DNA of 34,384 nucleotides, taken from NCBI GenBank assembly GCA_028684955.1, contig JAQUEY010000010.1, positions 1 through 34,384 on the forward strand, written 5' to 3'. Position 1 is the stretch's first letter. The number at the start of each line of letters is the position of its first letter. This DNA is from Eubacteriales bacterium. GTDB lineage: Bacteria; Bacillota; Clostridia; Saccharofermentanales; UBA5734. Of this stretch, positions 32,410-34,384 are shown piece by piece. The translations under genes were made by a program, and so were the position numbers. The notes beneath the pieces are model-generated. The model searched no databases and was not told the DNA's origin. It saw only the letters and a list, made by a program, of their open reading frames with translations.

Positions 32410-32934
32410 ATGAAACAAGAATTATCCCGTGCATTCAGCGATCAGATCAACAAGGAATATTTCAGTGCCTTCCTGTATCTGGCCATGTCCAATTATTTTG
32501 CCAATAACGGACTCAAGGGAGCCGCCAACTGGACCTATGTCCAGTACCAGGAGGAACTCGCCCACGCCCAGAACCTGGTCCATTACCTGCACACCCGCAG
32601 TGAATCCGTCACTTACGCGGCAATTGCCGACCCCAGTGGTGCCTGGTCGAGCCCTCTGGAAGTCTTCGAGGCCGTGCTTGAGCATGAGCAGCTGATCACC
32701 GAATCGATCGGCAACCTGGCCACCTTGGCCATGCAGACCGGCGACCACGCCGCCTATATTTTCCTGCAATGGTACGTCACTGAACAAGTCGAAGAAGAAG
32801 GCAACGTCAATGATTTGCTCGACAAACTCAAACTTGCCAATGGCAACACGAATGCCTTGCTCATGATCGACAGTCAGCTGGCCACCCGGGCTTTTACCGC
32901 ACCGGTCGTCCCTGGCGTTGGTGCCAATGCCTGA
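32410..32934 (+). CDS. ftnA: Ferritin (non-heme, bacterial FtnA type)
   Basis: An iron-storage protein that oxidises Fe(II) and stores it in a 24-mer shell. The 174-residue length is normal. All ferroxidase-centre residues align with E. coli FtnA: E16 (INKEYFSAFLYLAM), E49 and H52 (QEELAHAQ), E93 (EHEQLIT), and Q126 and E129 (WYVTEQVEEE). No heme-binding methionine in the bacterioferritin position is apparent, so it is a ferritin rather than Bfr. The ribosome site AAGGAGG is ideal. The gene is divergent from nfnA and ends 9 bases from the convergent CHAD gene. Likely roles are iron homeostasis and peroxide protection in an anaerobe. Confidence 0.97.
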   Translation: MKQELSRAFSDQINKEYFSAFLYLAMSNYFANNGLKGAANWTYVQYQEELAHAQNLVHYLHTRSESVTYAAIADPSGAWSSPLEVFEAVLEHEQLITESIGNLATLAMQTGDHAAYIFLQWYVTEQVEEEGNVNDLLDKLKLANGNTNALLMIDSQLATRAFTAPVVPGVGANA

Positions 32935-32960
32935 TCCGCTTCCTTACCCCAAAGGATCAG
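32931..32960. repeat. Inverted repeat spanning the ferritin and CHAD stop codons
   Basis: CTGATCC (32931-32937) and GGATCAG (32954-32960) are perfect 7-base arms with a 16-base loop. The left arm includes the ferritin TGA and the loop contains the CHAD TAA. There is no T-tract, so it is at most a weak bidirectional terminator. Confidence 0.4.
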
Positions 32961-33996
32961 CCATCACATCGGACTGAGCTGATTTTTGAAAGATCAGCTC
33001 GTAGATCTTGCATTCAAAGCGCTCGGCTGTCCAATCAGACCACTGAGGCTGCAATCGATCCAAGAGAGTCTGGCGTTCCTCGCGCCAGGCTCTTTTCAAT
33101 GCCGCGCACAAGTCGAGCCATTCTTGAGACAGCTTGCGATCCGGCCCACACTTCTCCAGGCGGGTGATTCTCTCCTGAGCCAGGTCCAGATCATGGATGG
33201 CACCCAGTTGGTCCTGCAAGGCCCGGAACGAGTCCAGCCAGGCAGCAAGAGGCTCAGATTGCAAGACAGGTGCGAGGAATTCGAGGACATAGCGAAAATC
33301 CTTGGCCGAGAGCCGTATCCGGTGGATAACGTCCGGCGCAACCTCCAGAAAACCGGCGGCCAGAACCGGATCTGCCAGGACTTCTGCCGGCAATTCCGAC
33401 TCAGCAACGATCAATTGACGCAGGGCCAGCAACTTGGCAGTCTGGCAGAACAGCAGGGCAGACCGGACGTCTTCTATGCTATGAAGCGCATACAGATCCC
33501 TGCTTGTCGGCTCAGCCCGCAACAAATGGGCGGCGGCCGCCGGAGCACTCAGGAAATCATCCAGCTGGTCCAGCTTCCGGCGGAATTTTTCGTCCAGGAG
33601 CTTGAGCCGGGCTTTTTCCAGATGTTTGCGCTGCTCATGCCCCAGCCAGTCAGCCAGATCGGCCACATCCTGTCCAGGCACCTGTTCAGCAGGCATGCTG
33701 GCCAGGCGCTCGACCAGAACCGAGGCATCCCGCAGCCGGTTGGTCACCTTGCGCACCGGATGCACGGTTTTTGCGGCCTGACGGCACCATCTGGCATCCA
33801 GAAAAGGTTCCGTCTGCCGCACCAGGCTGGTGAATCGCCGGGCAGCGACACGCAGGTCATGAATCAGCTCCGGATCGTCCTGTCCAGCGTCCAGACGGGC
33901 GAGACAGGTCTTCATTACCTGAATCTGGTGATGGAAAAACTGGCGGCCCTGTTCCGCCAGCAAAAGATGTTCCGGCTGTCTCTTGAGATCTGGCAT
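32944..33996 (-). CDS. CHAD-domain protein
   Basis: A 350-residue all-helical protein with the conserved histidine alpha-helical domain. The diagnostic segments are HDLRVAARRFTSLVRQTEPFL (about residues 45-65) and the second-half counterpart HRIRLSAKDFRYVLEFLAPVL, both with the conserved His and basic residues that bind polyphosphate. Such proteins associate with polyphosphate granules or accompany CYTH-domain triphosphatases; no CYTH domain is fused or adjacent here. The start is the ATG at 33996 (MPDLKRQPEH), with an AGAGGTG site 6 bases upstream; the longer frame reads into the alanine dehydrogenase gene. It lies 4 bases after that gene's stop, so the two are probably co-transcribed. Confidence 0.9.
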   Translation of the reverse strand: MPDLKRQPEHLLLAEQGRQFFHHQIQVMKTCLARLDAGQDDPELIHDLRVAARRFTSLVRQTEPFLDARWCRQAAKTVHPVRKVTNRLRDASVLVERLASMPAEQVPGQDVADLADWLGHEQRKHLEKARLKLLDEKFRRKLDQLDDFLSAPAAAAHLLRAEPTSRDLYALHSIEDVRSALLFCQTAKLLALRQLIVAESELPAEVLADPVLAAGFLEVAPDVIHRIRLSAKDFRYVLEFLAPVLQSEPLAAWLDSFRALQDQLGAIHDLDLAQERITRLEKCGPDRKLSQEWLDLCAALKRAWREERQTLLDRLQPQWSDWTAERFECKIYELIFQKSAQSDVMADPLG

Positions 33997-34000
33997 GGTG

Positions 34001-34384
34001 TCACCTCTTCTCTTCCTGGAGAATAGCCAGGGCCAGCTCCGGACGGATCCTGAGAGCATCCAGGCCATGTTCAGCCAGCAGCAGCACATACGGCAAGGTG
34101 GCATTGGACAGCGCTGTCGTGGCAGTCCGTGGCACAGCCCCTGGCATATTGGCCACCGCGTAGTGGGTCACGCCCTCGATGACCAGGACAGGATCGTCGT
34201 GGGTGGTGCTATGGGGGATCGTCTCGACCGAACCGCCCTGATCGATGGCGATGTCCACGATCACACTGCCTTGGGGCATCCGCCGGACCATGTCAGCCGT
34301 CACGAGATGCGGAGCACGGGCGCCTGGCACCAAGACTGTGGAAATGACCGCATCCGAGGCTGTGACGGCGTCTGCGAGATTTTT
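34001..34384 (-). CDS. ald: Alanine dehydrogenase, C-terminal part (cut by window edge)
   Basis: The visible 127 residues are the C-terminal third of NAD-dependent L-alanine dehydrogenase, which interconverts alanine with pyruvate and ammonia. The frame is open to the window edge. Reading from the edge, [21 protein letters not shown] is followed by [55 protein letters not shown]. These match the Ald/PntA-type NAD-binding domain and the family's highly conserved MPGAVPRT signature. The C-terminus ends EEKR rather than the more usual GLN-type end, a minor variation. The N-terminal catalytic lysine and histidine lie outside the window. The CHAD gene follows by 4 bases. Confidence 0.95.
   Translation of the reverse strand, partial: KNLADAVTASDAVISTVLVPGARAPHLVTADMVRRMPQGSVIVDIAIDQGGSVETIPHSTTHDDPVLVIEGVTHYAVANMPGAVPRTATTALSNATLPYVLLLAEHGLDALRIRPELALAILQEEKR

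Overview
The window looks like chromosome of an anaerobic, GC-rich Bacillota (Clostridia-like) bacterium. The evidence is a valine T-box leader on valS, an NfnAB-type ferredoxin:NADP+ reductase pair, a Gram-positive-sized glucose-6-phosphate isomerase, the TIGR03960/DUF2344 radical-SAM pair next to an RNase E/G, a DUF1667 glycerol-3-phosphate-dehydrogenase-like cluster and a ComFB protein. This is inference from gene content; no rRNA is present. Nearly everything is on the minus strand. Only a rhodanese lipoprotein, comFB and ferritin run on the plus strand. I see no tRNA, rRNA, CRISPR array, IS element or prophage.

Layout, low to high coordinates. (1) 62-4766: fba with its own promoter, an SDR gene with an internal in-frame deletion, valS, two REPIN-like hairpin repeats, and a T-box leader with terminator, GUC specifier and promoter. 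(2) 4787-8588: two adjacent pseudoenzyme genes behind one promoter. One is a sialate O-acetylesterase-like protein with none of the catalytic motifs. The other is an ATP-cone/NrdD-like protein without the glycyl-radical C-terminus, zinc site or active-site cysteine loop. (3) 8637-13694: pgi, a TIGR03960 radical SAM protein, DUF2344 and a short RNase E/G, behind a promoter followed by an attenuator-like hairpin. (4) 13709-17451: Orn/Lys/Arg decarboxylase, an NfeD-like small membrane protein and a B12-binding radical SAM protein, translationally coupled. (5) 17516-19196: a Crp/Fnr regulator divergent from a rhodanese lipoprotein, sharing a TGTGA-N5-TCACA dyad, then comFB. (6) 19204-32224: a run of eleven closely packed minus-strand genes: nfnA, nfnB, an FAH-family hydrolase, pabA, pabB, pabC, a GlpA-like oxidase, a FAD/NAD oxidoreductase, DUF1667, a YhaO/SbcD-like phosphoesterase and a YhaN/SbcC-like ATPase. 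(7) 32311-34384: ferritin, convergent with a CHAD-domain gene that follows the 3' part of alanine dehydrogenase.

The functions are mostly central: glycolysis (fba, pgi), valine charging, redox balancing (Nfn), p-aminobenzoate for folate (pabABC), glycerol-3-phosphate oxidation, polyamine synthesis, iron storage and alanine catabolism. The most unusual content is the recurrence of open but catalytically gutted or shortened genes between 1110 and 9704 (SDR, acetylesterase-like, NrdD-like, RNase E/G), together with the layered regulation upstream of valS.
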